A DNA stretch of 35,883 nucleotides, from NCBI RefSeq assembly GCF_003148805.1, contig NZ_QGGX01000030.1:1-35883 (forward strand), written 5' to 3'. The notes under the pieces were generated by a model. The model was not told the DNA's origin. It ran no database searches and saw only the letters and a program-made list of their open reading frames with translations. The translations under genes and the position numbers were made by a program. Shown piece by piece: positions 15,714-24,771 of the stretch (its first letter is position 1; each line of letters begins with the position of its first letter). Source of the stretch: Aminobacter sp. AP02. Its GTDB lineage: Bacteria > Pseudomonadota > Alphaproteobacteria > Rhizobiales > Rhizobiaceae.

Positions 15714-15732
15714 ACTGGATAGGAGAAGAGCT

Positions 15733-17700
15733 TTGTCGAATTCCGTTTCCCTGACATTTCCCGATGGTTCCGTCCGCGAATATGACGCGGCGCTGACCGG
15801 TGCTGGCTTGGCCGAGTCGATTTCCAAGTCGCTGGCCAAGAAGGCCGTCGCCTACGCTGTAGACGGCACCGTGCGCGATCTCTCGGACCCGCTTGGAAAG
15901 TCTGGCAAGGTCGAGATCATCACGCGCGAGGATCCGCGCGCGCTGGAACTCATCCGCCACGATACCGCCCACGTGCTGGCGGAAGCCGTGCAAGAACTGT
16001 GGCCGGGTACCCAGGTGACCATCGGCCCAGTCATCGACAACGGCTTTTATTACGATTTTGCGCGCAACGAACCTTTCACGCCCGAGGATTTCCCGGCGAT
16101 CGAAAAGAAGATGCGCGAGATCATCGGGCGCAACAAGCCGTTCACCAAGCAAGTCTGGTCGCGCGACAAGGCCAAGCAGGTGTTCCGCGACAAGGGCGAG
16201 GGCTACAAGCTCGAGCTGATCGACGCGATCCCAGAAGACCAGGACCTCAAGATCTATGCCCAGGGCGACTGGTTCGATCTCTGCCGTGGCCCGCACATGG
16301 CCTCGACCGGCCAGATCGGCAGCGCCTTCAAGCTGATGAAGGTGGCCGGTGCCTATTGGCGCGGCGATTCCAACAACCCGATGCTGACGCGCATCTACGG
16401 CACGGCCTGGGCAGACCAGACACAGCTCGACCAGTATCTGCACATGCTGGAAGAGGCCGAAAAGCGCGACCATCGCCGCCTCGGCCGCGAAATGGACCTG
16501 TTCCATTTCCAGGAAGAGGGCCCAGGCGTGGTCTTCTGGCATGCCAAGGGCTGGAAGATGTTCCAGAACCTCGTCAGCTACATGCGCCGTCGCCTCGACC
16601 AGCAGGGCTACCAGGAAGTCAACGCGCCCCAGGTGCTCGACAAGTCACTGTGGGAGACGTCGGGTCACTGGGGCTGGTATCGCGATGCCATGTTCAAGGT
16701 GACGGTCGCTGGCGACGACACCGACGACGACCGCGTCTTCGCGCTGAAGCCGATGAACTGCCCTGGCCACGTGCAGATATTCAAGCACGGGCTGAAGTCC
16801 TATCGCGATCTGCCTGTGAAGCTTGCCGAATTCGGCAATGTGCATCGCTATGAGCCATCGGGTGCCTTGCACGGCCTGATGCGCGTGCGCGGCTTCACGC
16901 AGGACGATGCGCATATCTTCTGCACCGAAGAGCAGCTGGCTGCAGAGTGCCTGCGCATCAACGACCTGATCCTGTCGACCTATGCCGACTTCGGCTTCGA
17001 CGAGATTTCGGTGAAGCTGTCGACCCGGCCCGACAAGCGTGTCGGCTCCGACGAGGCATGGGATCACGCCGAAGAGATCATGGGCAATGTGCTCAAGACC
17101 ATCGAGGCGCAATCGGGCAACCGCATCAAGACTTCGATCAATCCGGGCGAGGGCGCCTTCTACGGCCCCAAGTTCGAATATGTGCTGCGTGATGCCATCG
17201 GGCGCGAATGGCAGTGCGGCACGACCCAGGTCGACTTCAACCTGCCTGAGCGGTTCGGAGCCTTCTATATCGGCTCGGATTCCGAGAAGAAACAGCCGGT
17301 CATGATCCATCGCGCCATCTGCGGTTCGATGGAGCGTTTCCTCGGCATCCTGATCGAGAACTACTCGGGCCATTTCCCGCTGTGGTTTGCGCCGCAGCAG
17401 GTGGTGGTGACGACGATCACGTCCGACGCCGATGACTATGCCCGTTCGGTGGTGGCCAAGCTCAAGGCTGCAGGCCTGTCGGCCGAGGCCGATCTGCGCA
17501 ACGAGAAGATCAACTACAAGGTCCGCGAGCACTCGCTGGCCAAGGTGCCGGTCATACTCGTCTGCGGCAAGCGCGAGGCCGAAGAGGCGACCGTCAACGT
17601 GCGCCGTCTCGGCTCGCGCGACCAGGTGTCGATGACGCTTGACGAAGCGGTTGCATCGCTTCGCGATGAAGCGACCGCACCGGATCGCCGCCGCGCATAG
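15733..17700 (+). CDS. thrS: Threonyl-tRNA synthetase
   Basis: Attaches threonine to tRNA-Thr in the cytoplasm. The 655-residue protein has the full bacterial architecture: TGS domain (about 1-64), editing/SAD domain with the zinc-like motif RHDTAH (His76, His80) and CRGPH, class II catalytic core with [28 protein letters not shown] and the late motif [18 protein letters not shown], and a C-terminal anticodon-binding domain. The start is TTG 15733 behind AGGAG, and the peptide [13 protein letters not shown] matches the family N-terminus. A strong terminator follows at 17723-17754. Confidence 0.97.
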   Translation: MSNSVSLTFPDGSVREYDAALTGAGLAESISKSLAKKAVAYAVDGTVRDLSDPLGKSGKVEIITREDPRALELIRHDTAHVLAEAVQELWPGTQVTIGPVIDNGFYYDFARNEPFTPEDFPAIEKKMREIIGRNKPFTKQVWSRDKAKQVFRDKGEGYKLELIDAIPEDQDLKIYAQGDWFDLCRGPHMASTGQIGSAFKLMKVAGAYWRGDSNNPMLTRIYGTAWADQTQLDQYLHMLEEAEKRDHRRLGREMDLFHFQEEGPGVVFWHAKGWKMFQNLVSYMRRRLDQQGYQEVNAPQVLDKSLWETSGHWGWYRDAMFKVTVAGDDTDDDRVFALKPMNCPGHVQIFKHGLKSYRDLPVKLAEFGNVHRYEPSGALHGLMRVRGFTQDDAHIFCTEEQLAAECLRINDLILSTYADFGFDEISVKLSTRPDKRVGSDEAWDHAEEIMGNVLKTIEAQSGNRIKTSINPGEGAFYGPKFEYVLRDAIGREWQCGTTQVDFNLPERFGAFYIGSDSEKKQPVMIHRAICGSMERFLGILIENYSGHFPLWFAPQQVVVTTITSDADDYARSVVAKLKAAGLSAEADLRNEKINYKVREHSLAKVPVILVCGKREAEEATVNVRRLGSRDQVSMTLDEAVASLRDEATAPDRRRA

Positions 17701-17722
17701 GCTGAGCGGCTACCAGAATGCA

Positions 17723-17754
17723 GAAAGGGCGGCAGTGATGCCGCCCTTTCCGTT
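17723..17754. terminator. Strong bidirectional intrinsic terminator after thrS
   Basis: GAAAGGGCGGCA (17723-17734) and TGCCGCCCTTTC (17739-17750) form a perfect 12-bp stem with a GTGA tetraloop of the GNRA type. CGTTTT follows on the plus strand, and the A/T-rich ends of the stem supply T residues on the minus strand. It separates thrS from the convergent gene at 17789. Confidence 0.88.
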
Positions 17755-17788
17755 TTGTGGTTCATTGCGAACGGCTTAAGCGACCATT

Positions 17789-18751
17789 TCAATCCGCACC
17801 TTCGTTGGGGTCAATCGCCGCATCTTCCGAGGCCACCACCTCGACATCCTGGTTGTTTCCGGCAACGACGGTGAAGTCGCGCTGGTAGATGCGGTCGCGA
17901 TTCTTGGCGATGATCGTGTAGTCGCCTTCCGAAAGCACCATCGAGGCAAAGGCGCCGACTGCTTCTCGCAGCGGGTCGCCGGATTCCGTCAGCACCGACC
18001 ATGATGTGTCGGCGATGGCTTCGCCACCGGCCTCGCGCACCAGCTTGAAAGTCACGTCGGCGGCTCGGTGTTCGACCGTTGCCTCGGTGAGCTTTCCGGC
18101 CTCGACGCGGATATCGGAGCGGACGTCGACGCCGCCGTAGTTCGAGACGATGTGGTACGTGCCGGAATTGAGCCGGACCACCGTGTTCGGCGCGACGTTG
18201 GGAATGATGAGGGCACGTTCATTGTCGTTGGCAGAGCCGCCTTCGAAGATCGAGAACTTGAGCTTGGCCGGTGAGATGCGCACGCCGCCGGAAAGCACGG
18301 CGTCCAGCTTCAACCCGCCGGCGTCGAGCACGAGGTTCTCGCGCTTGGCCTGCTTGCCGACGGTGATGCGCTTGGTGGCGCCGGCGCGGCCGTAGGAGGC
18401 GTGGATGAGATAGCTGCCCGGGGGCAGCTGGAACATGCTGGTGCCGCCCTGGGCGGAGGCGACCAACGGCAGCTTGCCGTCGGGACCGGCCTCGGGGCGG
18501 AACACGCGCCAGACCAGGCCGCGGCTGATGTCCTTGCCCTTGTCGGTGAGTTGCGCCGTGAGCGTTATTTCGCCCAGTGTGCCGGTTGCCAGCGGTTCGT
18601 CGCCGCGCGGTGGCGCAAAGCTCGATATGCCGGGCAGGCTCAATCCTTCGAGAGCTGTCGCGCCATCCTGGGCGAAGCCAGCCGAAGGCGGCACCGTAAA
18701 CAGTGCGGCACCCAGAATCGGCACGAAAAGTCGGAAGTATCCCCGGAACAT
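17789..18751 (-). CDS. Exported beta-rich protein of unknown function
   Basis: A protein of about 320 residues with a signal peptide (FRGYFRLFVPILGAALFTV, cleavage near GFAQ). The mature part looks like repeated Ig-like or carboxypeptidase-regulatory-like beta modules. The segments QLPPGSYLIHASYGRAGATKRITV, split here as QLPPGSYLIHASYG and RAGATKRITV, recur in variant form as LNSGTYHIVSNYGGVDVRSDIRV (LNSGTYHIVSNYGG) and LSEGDYTIIAKNRDRIYQRDF, each a turn followed by Y-x-I and a basic strand. It probably acts in the periplasm or on the cell surface. The start is uncertain: ATG 18751 has AAGGG immediately adjacent rather than spaced, and the frame is open to 18817. It converges on thrS and is divergent from the nitroreductase gene. 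Confidence 0.7.
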   Translation of the reverse strand: MFRGYFRLFVPILGAALFTVPPSAGFAQDGATALEGLSLPGISSFAPPRGDEPLATGTLGEITLTAQLTDKGKDISRGLVWRVFRPEAGPDGKLPLVASAQGGTSMFQLPPGSYLIHASYGRAGATKRITVGKQAKRENLVLDAGGLKLDAVLSGGVRISPAKLKFSIFEGGSANDNERALIIPNVAPNTVVRLNSGTYHIVSNYGGVDVRSDIRVEAGKLTEATVEHRAADVTFKLVREAGGEAIADTSWSVLTESGDPLREAVGAFASMVLSEGDYTIIAKNRDRIYQRDFTVVAGNNQDVEVVASEDAAIDPNEGAD

Positions 18752-18889
18752 CCCTTGTTTGAAGCGCAAGGCGGTGGCAATTTCAAGGCTATTCCGGCGC
18801 GATGGATTCTCAACCACGATGCGCCGCTGCCAGAGCAGCCGTCATTTCGGACCGGCGCTTCAGCCCAAAACCCAAGGAGCCCCTGCGCC

Positions 18890-19474
18890 GTGCCATCGCC
18901 GATCATCGACTTTTTGCTGACCCGTAATTCCGCCCCCATTCCCGAACTGCGCGCGCCAGCGCCTTCCGACGTCGAACTTGAGACGATGCTGCGTGCGGCA
19001 ACCCGCGTGCCCGACCACGGCCGGCTGGAGCCGTGGCGGTTCATCATCTATCGCGGTGATGCGCGCATCGAGGTTGGCAAGAAGCTGGCTGAACTTGCTG
19101 AACGCCGCGAAGGTCCGCTTGCCGAAGGCCGGCGCAACCAGGAATTGGCGCGCTTCTCGCGTGCTCCGCTGGTCATCGGCGTGGTGTCGAGCCCCAAGTC
19201 GAACGCCAAGATCCCGCAATGGGAGATGTTCCTGTCGGGTGGTGCCGCGGCCATGAACCTGATCATTGCCGCCAATGCGCTGGGTTATGGCGCGAACTGG
19301 ATCACCAATTGGTATTCCGACAACGAAGAAGGGCGCGCGCTGCTGGGCCTGGCGCCACATGAGCGCGTCGTGGGCTTTATCCACATCGGCAGCTATGATG
19401 GTCCCGCGCCCGAGCGGCCGCGCCCGGACGTGGCCAAGCTCTATTCCGACTATTCGGGTCCTTGGGAAGGATAG
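18890..19474 (+). CDS. Nitroreductase family protein, YdjA-like
   Basis: Predicted FMN-dependent oxidoreductase of the nitroreductase superfamily, 194 residues, closest in layout to E. coli YdjA. Matching segments are FLLTRNSAPIPELRAPAPS, RVPDHGRLEPWRF (FMN phosphate contact), MFLSGGAAAMNLIIAANALG and GYGANWITNW. The start is GTG 18890 with AAGGAG 10 nt upstream. It ends 4 nt before the flavin reductase gene on the same strand, so the two are almost certainly co-translated. The substrate is unknown: nitroaromatics, quinones or a dedicated metabolite are all possible. Confidence 0.9.
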   Translation: MPSPIIDFLLTRNSAPIPELRAPAPSDVELETMLRAATRVPDHGRLEPWRFIIYRGDARIEVGKKLAELAERREGPLAEGRRNQELARFSRAPLVIGVVSSPKSNAKIPQWEMFLSGGAAAMNLIIAANALGYGANWITNWYSDNEEGRALLGLAPHERVVGFIHIGSYDGPAPERPRPDVAKLYSDYSGPWEG

Positions 19475-19478
19475 GGAC

Positions 19479-20084
19479 GTGTTCTACGAGCCGTCGAAAG
19501 GCCATGGCCTGCCACATGATCCTTTCAAGGCGATCGTTTCGCCCAGGCCGATCGGCTGGATTTCGACGCTCAGCAAGGAGGGGGCGCTGAATCTGGCGCC
19601 CTATTCGTTCTTCAACGCCTTCTCCAGCAATCCGCATCTTGTCTGGTTTTCTTCGGAGGGTCCGAAGGACAGCGCTACCTTCGCCGCCGAAACCAACGAG
19701 TTCGTCGCCAATCTCGTGGGTCGCGACCTGGCTGAAAGGATGAACCGCAGCGCGGTTAACGCACCGCGAGGCGTTAGCGAATTCGGCTACGCCGGCCTGA
19801 CGCCTGCGCCGTCGCGCCTGGTGGCGCCGCCGCGGGTCGCCGAGGCGCCGGCCGCGCTCGAATGCAAGGTGACCGAGATCTTTCGGCCCAAAGGGCTGGA
19901 CGGCAACGACGCGGGCGTTTTTGTCGTCATCGGCGAGGTCGTCGGTGTCCATATCGACGAGGCGTTCCTGGCCCAAGGGCTGTTCGATACCGTCAAGGCC
20001 GGCAATGTCGCGCGCCTCGGCTACATGGACTATTCGACCGTCGATGCCGTTTTTTCGATGCGCCGCCCACGCTGGAAAGACTAG
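19479..20084 (+). CDS. Flavin reductase-like FMN-binding split-barrel protein
   Basis: A 201-residue member of the flavin reductase-like domain family. The signature region PRPIGWISTLSKEGALNLAP, then YSFFNAFSSNPHLVWFSS, matches FMN-binding split barrels such as those related to HpaC and to DIM6/NTAB proteins. GTG 19479 follows a GGAAGGATAGGG stretch. Located 4 nt after the nitroreductase gene, it may supply reduced flavin to that enzyme or form a two-component unit with it (inference). Its TAG stop overlaps the stop of the convergent CitE-like gene in the bases CTAG (20081-20084). Confidence 0.88.
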   Translation: MFYEPSKGHGLPHDPFKAIVSPRPIGWISTLSKEGALNLAPYSFFNAFSSNPHLVWFSSEGPKDSATFAAETNEFVANLVGRDLAERMNRSAVNAPRGVSEFGYAGLTPAPSRLVAPPRVAEAPAALECKVTEIFRPKGLDGNDAGVFVVIGEVVGVHIDEAFLAQGLFDTVKAGNVARLGYMDYSTVDAVFSMRRPRWKD

Positions 20085-20962
20085 CCGCCGAGACCAGCCG
20101 CCTTGGCGCGTGTCAGAAGTCGCTCGGCGCGGCGAAGGTGCGGGCGGTCATACATTTGGCCGTCGATGCCGACCACGCCGGGATTACCCGCAGTCCGAAA
20201 GGCCACGACCACGGCTTCGGCGTGTGCGATGGCCTCGGCTGATGGCGTGAATGCCTCGTTGATGACCGCGACCTGGTCGGGATGGATTGCCATCTTGGCT
20301 GTAAAACCATCACGTTCGGCGTCCAGGCATTCGGCGCGTAGTGCTTCGGCGTGCCGGAAATTGACAAAGACGGTGTCGATCGCTGCGACATCCGCCGCCG
20401 CTGCACCCAGCACGGTCATTGCTCGTGCCAGCCTGAACACGTCGGTGTAGCGGCCGGAACTGTCGCGGGTGGCGCGCGCGCCGATGGCGGCTGAAAGGTC
20501 TTCCGCGCCCCAGGTCAGACCAGAAACGCGCGCGCTTGCGCCGGCATAACTTCCGGTCGCCAGCACGCCTGTCGCCGTTTCGGTGATGATCGGAATGATG
20601 CCGATCGCTCCATCAGGCAGGCCGTTTTCGGCCTCGTGCACTCGCAGCTTGGTGGACAACTGCTGGACGTCGGCGCCGGAGTTCGACTTAGGCAGCATGA
20701 TACCGTCAGGCGCCATCGGCACGATCGCCCGGAGGTCATCGTCGGTAAGCCCGGTTGAAAGATCGTTGACGCGGACATAGATCGCCGCGCGTGTTTCATT
20801 GCGGCGGCTGGCAATGAAGTCGGCTGCCACCCCGCGCGCATGCCCCTTGTTGTCGGCCGAAACCGAGTCTTCAAGGTCGACGATGACGACGTCGGCGCCG
20901 GACGAAAATCCACGCTCGAGCTTCTTTTCCGAATCGCCCGGGACAAACAGCAGTGAGCGCAT
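20081..20962 (-). CDS. CitE-like CoA-ester lyase/thioesterase (HpcH/HpaI family)
   Basis: A 293-residue TIM-barrel protein of the HpcH/HpaI aldolase, CitE-like branch. It has the N-terminal RSLLFVPGDSEKK phosphate/CoA loop, the metal-site segment VIVDLEDSV, PKSNSGADV, IIPIITETATG and LTWGAEDLSAAIG. The family includes citrate lyase beta subunit, malyl-CoA lyase and (3S)-malyl-CoA thioesterase. The absence of citrate lyase alpha and gamma genes argues against citrate lyase. It lies 4 nt after the MaoC gene, so the pair probably handles a hydroxyacyl- or malyl-CoA intermediate, for example in propionyl-CoA or ethylmalonyl-CoA metabolism (inference). Confidence 0.9.
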   Translation of the reverse strand: MRSLLFVPGDSEKKLERGFSSGADVVIVDLEDSVSADNKGHARGVAADFIASRRNETRAAIYVRVNDLSTGLTDDDLRAIVPMAPDGIMLPKSNSGADVQQLSTKLRVHEAENGLPDGAIGIIPIITETATGVLATGSYAGASARVSGLTWGAEDLSAAIGARATRDSSGRYTDVFRLARAMTVLGAAAADVAAIDTVFVNFRHAEALRAECLDAERDGFTAKMAIHPDQVAVINEAFTPSAEAIAHAEAVVVAFRTAGNPGVVGIDGQMYDRPHLRRAERLLTRAKAAGLGG

Positions 20963-20966
20963 TGCC

Positions 20967-21419
20967 TCAAGCCGCCTTCTTTTTCATCATGGCCTGCCGC
21001 TGGCATTTGGCGACCAGCACGCCGTCCTGATTATAGGCGCGATGCAGAAATTCGACGATGCCACGGTCCGCTTTCGATTTAGATTCGCGCACCGACAGGA
21101 TCTCAGTTTCGACGCGGATGGTGTCGCCATGGAACACCGGATGCGGGAAGGTGGTCTCGGTCATGCCGAGATTGCCTATGGTCGTGCCGAGCGTGGTGTC
21201 GTGCACGGAAATTCCGATCATCAGGCCAAGCGTGAACAGCGAATTGACCAGCGGCTTGCCCCATTCGCTCTTGGCGGCAAAGTCGAAATCTATGTGCAGG
21301 GGCTGGGCGTTCAGGGTCATCGTCGAGAACAGCATGTTGTCGCTTTCGGTGACCGTCTTGGTGAGTTGATGGCGGATGACCTGACCAACCACGAATTCTT
21401 CGAGATAGAGTCCTGCCAT
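20967..21419 (-). CDS. MaoC-family hydratase/dehydratase
   Basis: A 150-residue single hot-dog-fold protein of the MaoC dehydratase family. The catalytic region reads MTLNAQPLHIDFDFAAKSEW. The His and the PLH core are kept, but the usual D-x-N-P-(L/I)-H becomes N-A-Q-P-L-H, so Asn replaces the catalytic Asp. Related MaoC proteins of CoA pathways show similar variation, so it may still be active on a particular acyl-CoA. The start ATG 21419 has GGAGG 8 nt upstream. Its stop lies 4 nt before the CitE-like gene, indicating an operon. A mesaconyl-CoA or crotonyl-type substrate is conceivable but unproven. Confidence 0.88.
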   Translation of the reverse strand: MAGLYLEEFVVGQVIRHQLTKTVTESDNMLFSTMTLNAQPLHIDFDFAAKSEWGKPLVNSLFTLGLMIGISVHDTTLGTTIGNLGMTETTFPHPVFHGDTIRVETEILSVRESKSKADRGIVEFLHRAYNQDGVLVAKCQRQAMMKKKAA

Positions 21420-21567
21420 CACCTTTTCCTCCGGTTGCCAGGGCTTGATAGGCGGTGCGGTGGCACGCCGCAAGCGGGTTAACGGATATGGTGAACCGTT
21501 CGTAAACCTTTTGTTCCTAGGTTCGATTCTGGGGATTGGCATAGATTGCCGGGGGCGAAAAAAGCGA

Positions 21568-22689
21568 ATGGTTGTCTCGCATTTTCTGCGATGGATCGAC
21601 ACGGCCAAGGTCAGCGAGCGGGCAGCCGCCGCGGCAGCCTTGGCGAACGCCTATGTCAACCGCCAGATGCCTTTCGAGGACCGCTGCGCTGCAGAGGCAG
21701 CATTGACGCTGCTGCTTGACGATCCCTCATCGAAGGTACGTCAGGCGCTGGCCGAGGCACTGTCGATGAGTGCGCATGCGCCGCTTCAGATCATTTCGGC
21801 TCTGGCCTCCGACCAGCCTGATGTGGCGGCCATGGTAATTGCACGTTCGCCCTTGCTGACCGATGCGGACCTGATCGATCGGGTGGCGTCTGGCTCGGTC
21901 GCGCTTCAGAAACTTGTCGCTGACCGGGCAGTCGTTTCGATGTCACTTGCGGCGGCCATCGCCGAGGTGGGCGAGGCGGAGACCTGTGTCGTGTTGCTGC
22001 AGAACTATGGCGCCACTATCGCTTCGCTGAGCTTCCGCCGGATCGCCGAACGCTTTGGCCACGACGCGCGCGTGCGAGAGGCACTTGTTGCCGACCCGCG
22101 TCTGCCGTCCGACTGCCGGCATCTGCTACTGGTCAAGCTCGGTGAGGCCTTGAGGGCATCCCCTTTGGTCATGGCGTTGATGGGTGCTGCGCGGGCCGAA
22201 AAGGTGACGCGCGAGGCCTGCGTGAAGGCATCTTTGACACTCATCGAAGGTACCCGCGCCGACGAGCACTTGGCGCTGGTCGAACATTTGCGTTTGAGGG
22301 GCGACCTGACGGCGAGCTTCATCATCCGCATCCTCGCCCATGGCAAGGTTGACTTTTTCGGTGCCGCCCTGGTCGTGTTGACCGGCCGCGACGAACCACG
22401 GGTAAGGGCGCTGCTATCGGCCGGGCAGGATGTTGCGTTGACCGCACTGTTCCGATCCGCTGGTCTGGCTGATGCGACGCATGCGATCATCTTGCGCGCT
22501 CTGAAGGTCTGGCGCGAGGTGGCCAATGGCCGCCGCGTTGCCGGCGCCCAGGAAGTCAGCTGGCTGATGCTCAAGGAGTTGGGCGGCCAGACAGCTCAGG
22601 GCGAATTGGCGGGTTTGGTAAAGTCGATCCACCTTGAAGCGCTGCGCGAGAATGCGCGTGGCCATGCACTGGCGATTGCGGCTGCCTAG
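21568..22689 (+). CDS. DUF2336 family protein with HEAT-like helical repeats
   Basis: A 373-residue, almost entirely helical protein with short repeating units (for example SSKVRQALAEALSMS, HAPLQIISALASDQPDVAAM, RFGHDARVREALVADPRLP) typical of HEAT-like arrays. It matches the alphaproteobacterial DUF2336 family. There is no signal peptide or enzymatic motif, and a scaffolding role is likely but undemonstrated. ATG 21568 is the first plausible start, although its Shine-Dalgarno is weak. It is divergent from the MaoC-CitE pair and convergent with parE, with an 18-nt gap at the 3' ends. Confidence 0.82.
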   Translation: MVVSHFLRWIDTAKVSERAAAAAALANAYVNRQMPFEDRCAAEAALTLLLDDPSSKVRQALAEALSMSAHAPLQIISALASDQPDVAAMVIARSPLLTDADLIDRVASGSVALQKLVADRAVVSMSLAAAIAEVGEAETCVVLLQNYGATIASLSFRRIAERFGHDARVREALVADPRLPSDCRHLLLVKLGEALRASPLVMALMGAARAEKVTREACVKASLTLIEGTRADEHLALVEHLRLRGDLTASFIIRILAHGKVDFFGAALVVLTGRDEPRVRALLSAGQDVALTALFRSAGLADATHAIILRALKVWREVANGRRVAGAQEVSWLMLKELGGQTAQGELAGLVKSIHLEALRENARGHALAIAAA

Positions 22690-22707
22690 GCAGGCAGCCG
22701 GCGCGCC

Positions 22708-24771
22708 TCAGATATCCAGAACTTCCGTCTGCGCAAACTCGGCGCGGTCCTGGATGAAGCGGAAGCGCGCTTCCGGCTTGGTGCCCATCAGCGCATCGAC
22801 GGCCGACTTGGTGGCGTCTTCCGCATCGATCACGTCGACCCGCAGGAGCGTGCGCTTCTTGGGGTCCATCGTGGTTTCCTTGAGCTGGCTCGCCATCATC
22901 TCGCCAAGGCCCTTGAAACGGCCGATCTCGACCTTGCCACGTCCATTGAATTCGGTCCGCAGAAGCTCTTCCTTGTGGGCGTCGTCGCGGGCATAGCCAA
23001 CCTTGCCACCCTGACGCAGGCTGTAGAGCGGCGGCACGGCCATATAGAGATGGCCGTCGCGGATCAGCTGCGGCATCTCCTGGTAGAAGAACGTGATCAG
23101 CAAGGAAGCAATGTGGGCACCGTCGACGTCGGCGTCGGTCATGATGATGACGCGGTCGTAACGAAGGTCTTCGTCGCGGTATTTCGAACGCGTGCCGCAG
23201 CCTAGCGCCTGGATCAGGTCGGCGATCTGCTGGTTGGCGGTCAGCTTGTCGTGGCCGGCGCTGGCAACGTTGAGGATCTTGCCGCGAAGCGGCAGGATCG
23301 CCTGCATCGAGCGGTCGCGCGCCTGCTTGGCCGAGCCGCCCGCCGAGTCGCCTTCGACGATGAACAGTTCGGCGCCGGCGGCGGCGTTCTGCGTGCAGTC
23401 GGCGAGCTTGCCGGGCAGGCGCAGCTTGCGCACGGCGCTCTTGCGCGAAACTTCCTTTTCCTGGCGTCGGCGAACGCGCTCGTCGGCCCGCGCGATGACC
23501 CAGTCGAGCAGTTTGGAGGCTTCCTGCGGGTTGTCGGCGAGCCAGTGGTCGAAGGGATCGCGGAGCGCGGTCTCGACGATGCGCATGGCTTCGACGGTTG
23601 CCAGCTTGTCCTTGGTCTGGCCGACGAACTCCGGCTCGCGGATGAACACCGACATCATGCCAGCCGCCGAGATCATCACGTCTTCGCTGGTCATGATCGA
23701 GGCGCGCTTGTTGCCGACGAGGTCGGCGTAGGCACGCAGGCCGCGCGTCAGCGCGTTGCGGAAGCCCATCTCGTGGGTGCCGCCGTCGCCGGTCGGGATC
23801 GTGTTGCAATAGGAATTGATGAAGCCGTCGCCACCATACCAGGTGACTGCCCATTCCACCGAGCCGTGGCCGCCCTGCTTTTCGCTCTTGCCCGAGAAGA
23901 TTTCACGGGTGACCTGCATCTCATCGCCGAGCGAGGCCTTCAGGTAGTCGCCGAGGCCGCCTGGGAAATGGAACACCGCCTTGGCCGGCGTCTCGTCCTT
24001 TTCCTTGAGCAGCGCGGGGTCGCAGCTCCAGCGGATCTCGACGCCGCCGAAGAGATAAGCCTTCGAGCGCGCCATCTTGTAGATGCGAGCCGGCTCGAAA
24101 TGCGCGGTCTTTCCGAAAATCTCCGGGTCGGGATGGAAGCGTACCTTGGTGCCGCGCCGGTTGTGCACGTCGCCGAGGCTTTCAAGCCCGCCTTGCGGCA
24201 CGCCGCGCGAAAAGCGCTGGCGATAGAGCTGGCGTCCGCGCGCGACTTCGACCTCGAGTTGGTCGGAAAGTGCGTTGACCACCGAAACGCCGACGCCGTG
24301 AAGACCGCCGGAAGTCTCATACACCTTGGAGTCGAACTTTCCGCCGGCGTGCAGCGTCGTCATGATGACTTCGAGCGCCGACTTGTTCTTGAACTTCGGA
24401 TGAGGGTCGACGGGGATGCCGCGGCCATTGTCGGTGACGGTCAAAAAGCCTTCGGCATCGAGTTCAACTTCGATGAAGGTCGCATGACCCGCCACGGCCT
24501 CGTCCATCGAGTTGTCGATGACTTCGGCGAAAAGGTGATGCTGCGCTTTTTCATCGGTGCCGCCAATGTACATGCCGGGCCTACGACGAACCGGCTCCAG
24601 GCCTTCCAGCACTTCGATGTCGGCAGCGCTATAGCCTTCGCTGCCATCCTTGACAGCCGGTGCCGGTCGTTTGGAAGCCGCAGCCGCCTGCACCAACGGA
24701 TCCGCCGGGCGCGAAACGGGGCGAAGAGGTTGCTTGTCGAGGCTGCCGAAAAGGTCGTTGCTGTCGTCCAC
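22708..24771 (-). CDS. parE: DNA topoisomerase IV subunit B ParE
   Basis: The ATPase subunit of topoisomerase IV, which decatenates daughter chromosomes together with ParC (not in this window). The 687-residue protein has the GHKL ATP site (EVIDNSMDEA, TDNGRGIP, GGLHGVGVSVVNALS), the transducer domain, and the TOPRIM motifs VEGDSAGGSAKQARDR and MTDADVDGAHI. The C-terminus GTKPEARFRFIQDRAEFA is typical of ParE; a GyrB would be longer. The variable N-terminal extension (about 1-45) is common in rhizobial ParE. GTG 24771 starts MDDSNDLFGS and is preceded by GGAAAA. The frame is open to 24891, but the added 40 residues look unlike family members. Confidence 0.95.
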   Translation of the reverse strand: MDDSNDLFGSLDKQPLRPVSRPADPLVQAAAASKRPAPAVKDGSEGYSAADIEVLEGLEPVRRRPGMYIGGTDEKAQHHLFAEVIDNSMDEAVAGHATFIEVELDAEGFLTVTDNGRGIPVDPHPKFKNKSALEVIMTTLHAGGKFDSKVYETSGGLHGVGVSVVNALSDQLEVEVARGRQLYRQRFSRGVPQGGLESLGDVHNRRGTKVRFHPDPEIFGKTAHFEPARIYKMARSKAYLFGGVEIRWSCDPALLKEKDETPAKAVFHFPGGLGDYLKASLGDEMQVTREIFSGKSEKQGGHGSVEWAVTWYGGDGFINSYCNTIPTGDGGTHEMGFRNALTRGLRAYADLVGNKRASIMTSEDVMISAAGMMSVFIREPEFVGQTKDKLATVEAMRIVETALRDPFDHWLADNPQEASKLLDWVIARADERVRRRQEKEVSRKSAVRKLRLPGKLADCTQNAAAGAELFIVEGDSAGGSAKQARDRSMQAILPLRGKILNVASAGHDKLTANQQIADLIQALGCGTRSKYRDEDLRYDRVIIMTDADVDGAHIASLLITFFYQEMPQLIRDGHLYMAVPPLYSLRQGGKVGYARDDAHKEELLRTEFNGRGKVEIGRFKGLGEMMASQLKETTMDPKKRTLLRVDVIDAEDATKSAVDALMGTKPEARFRFIQDRAEFAQTEVLDI

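Noticed and set aside
22571-23854. Long open frame of 427 codons on the minus strand within parE
   Set aside because: It is an alternative frame of parE. High GC makes such shadow frames common, and its product is rich in Arg, Pro and His with no domain.
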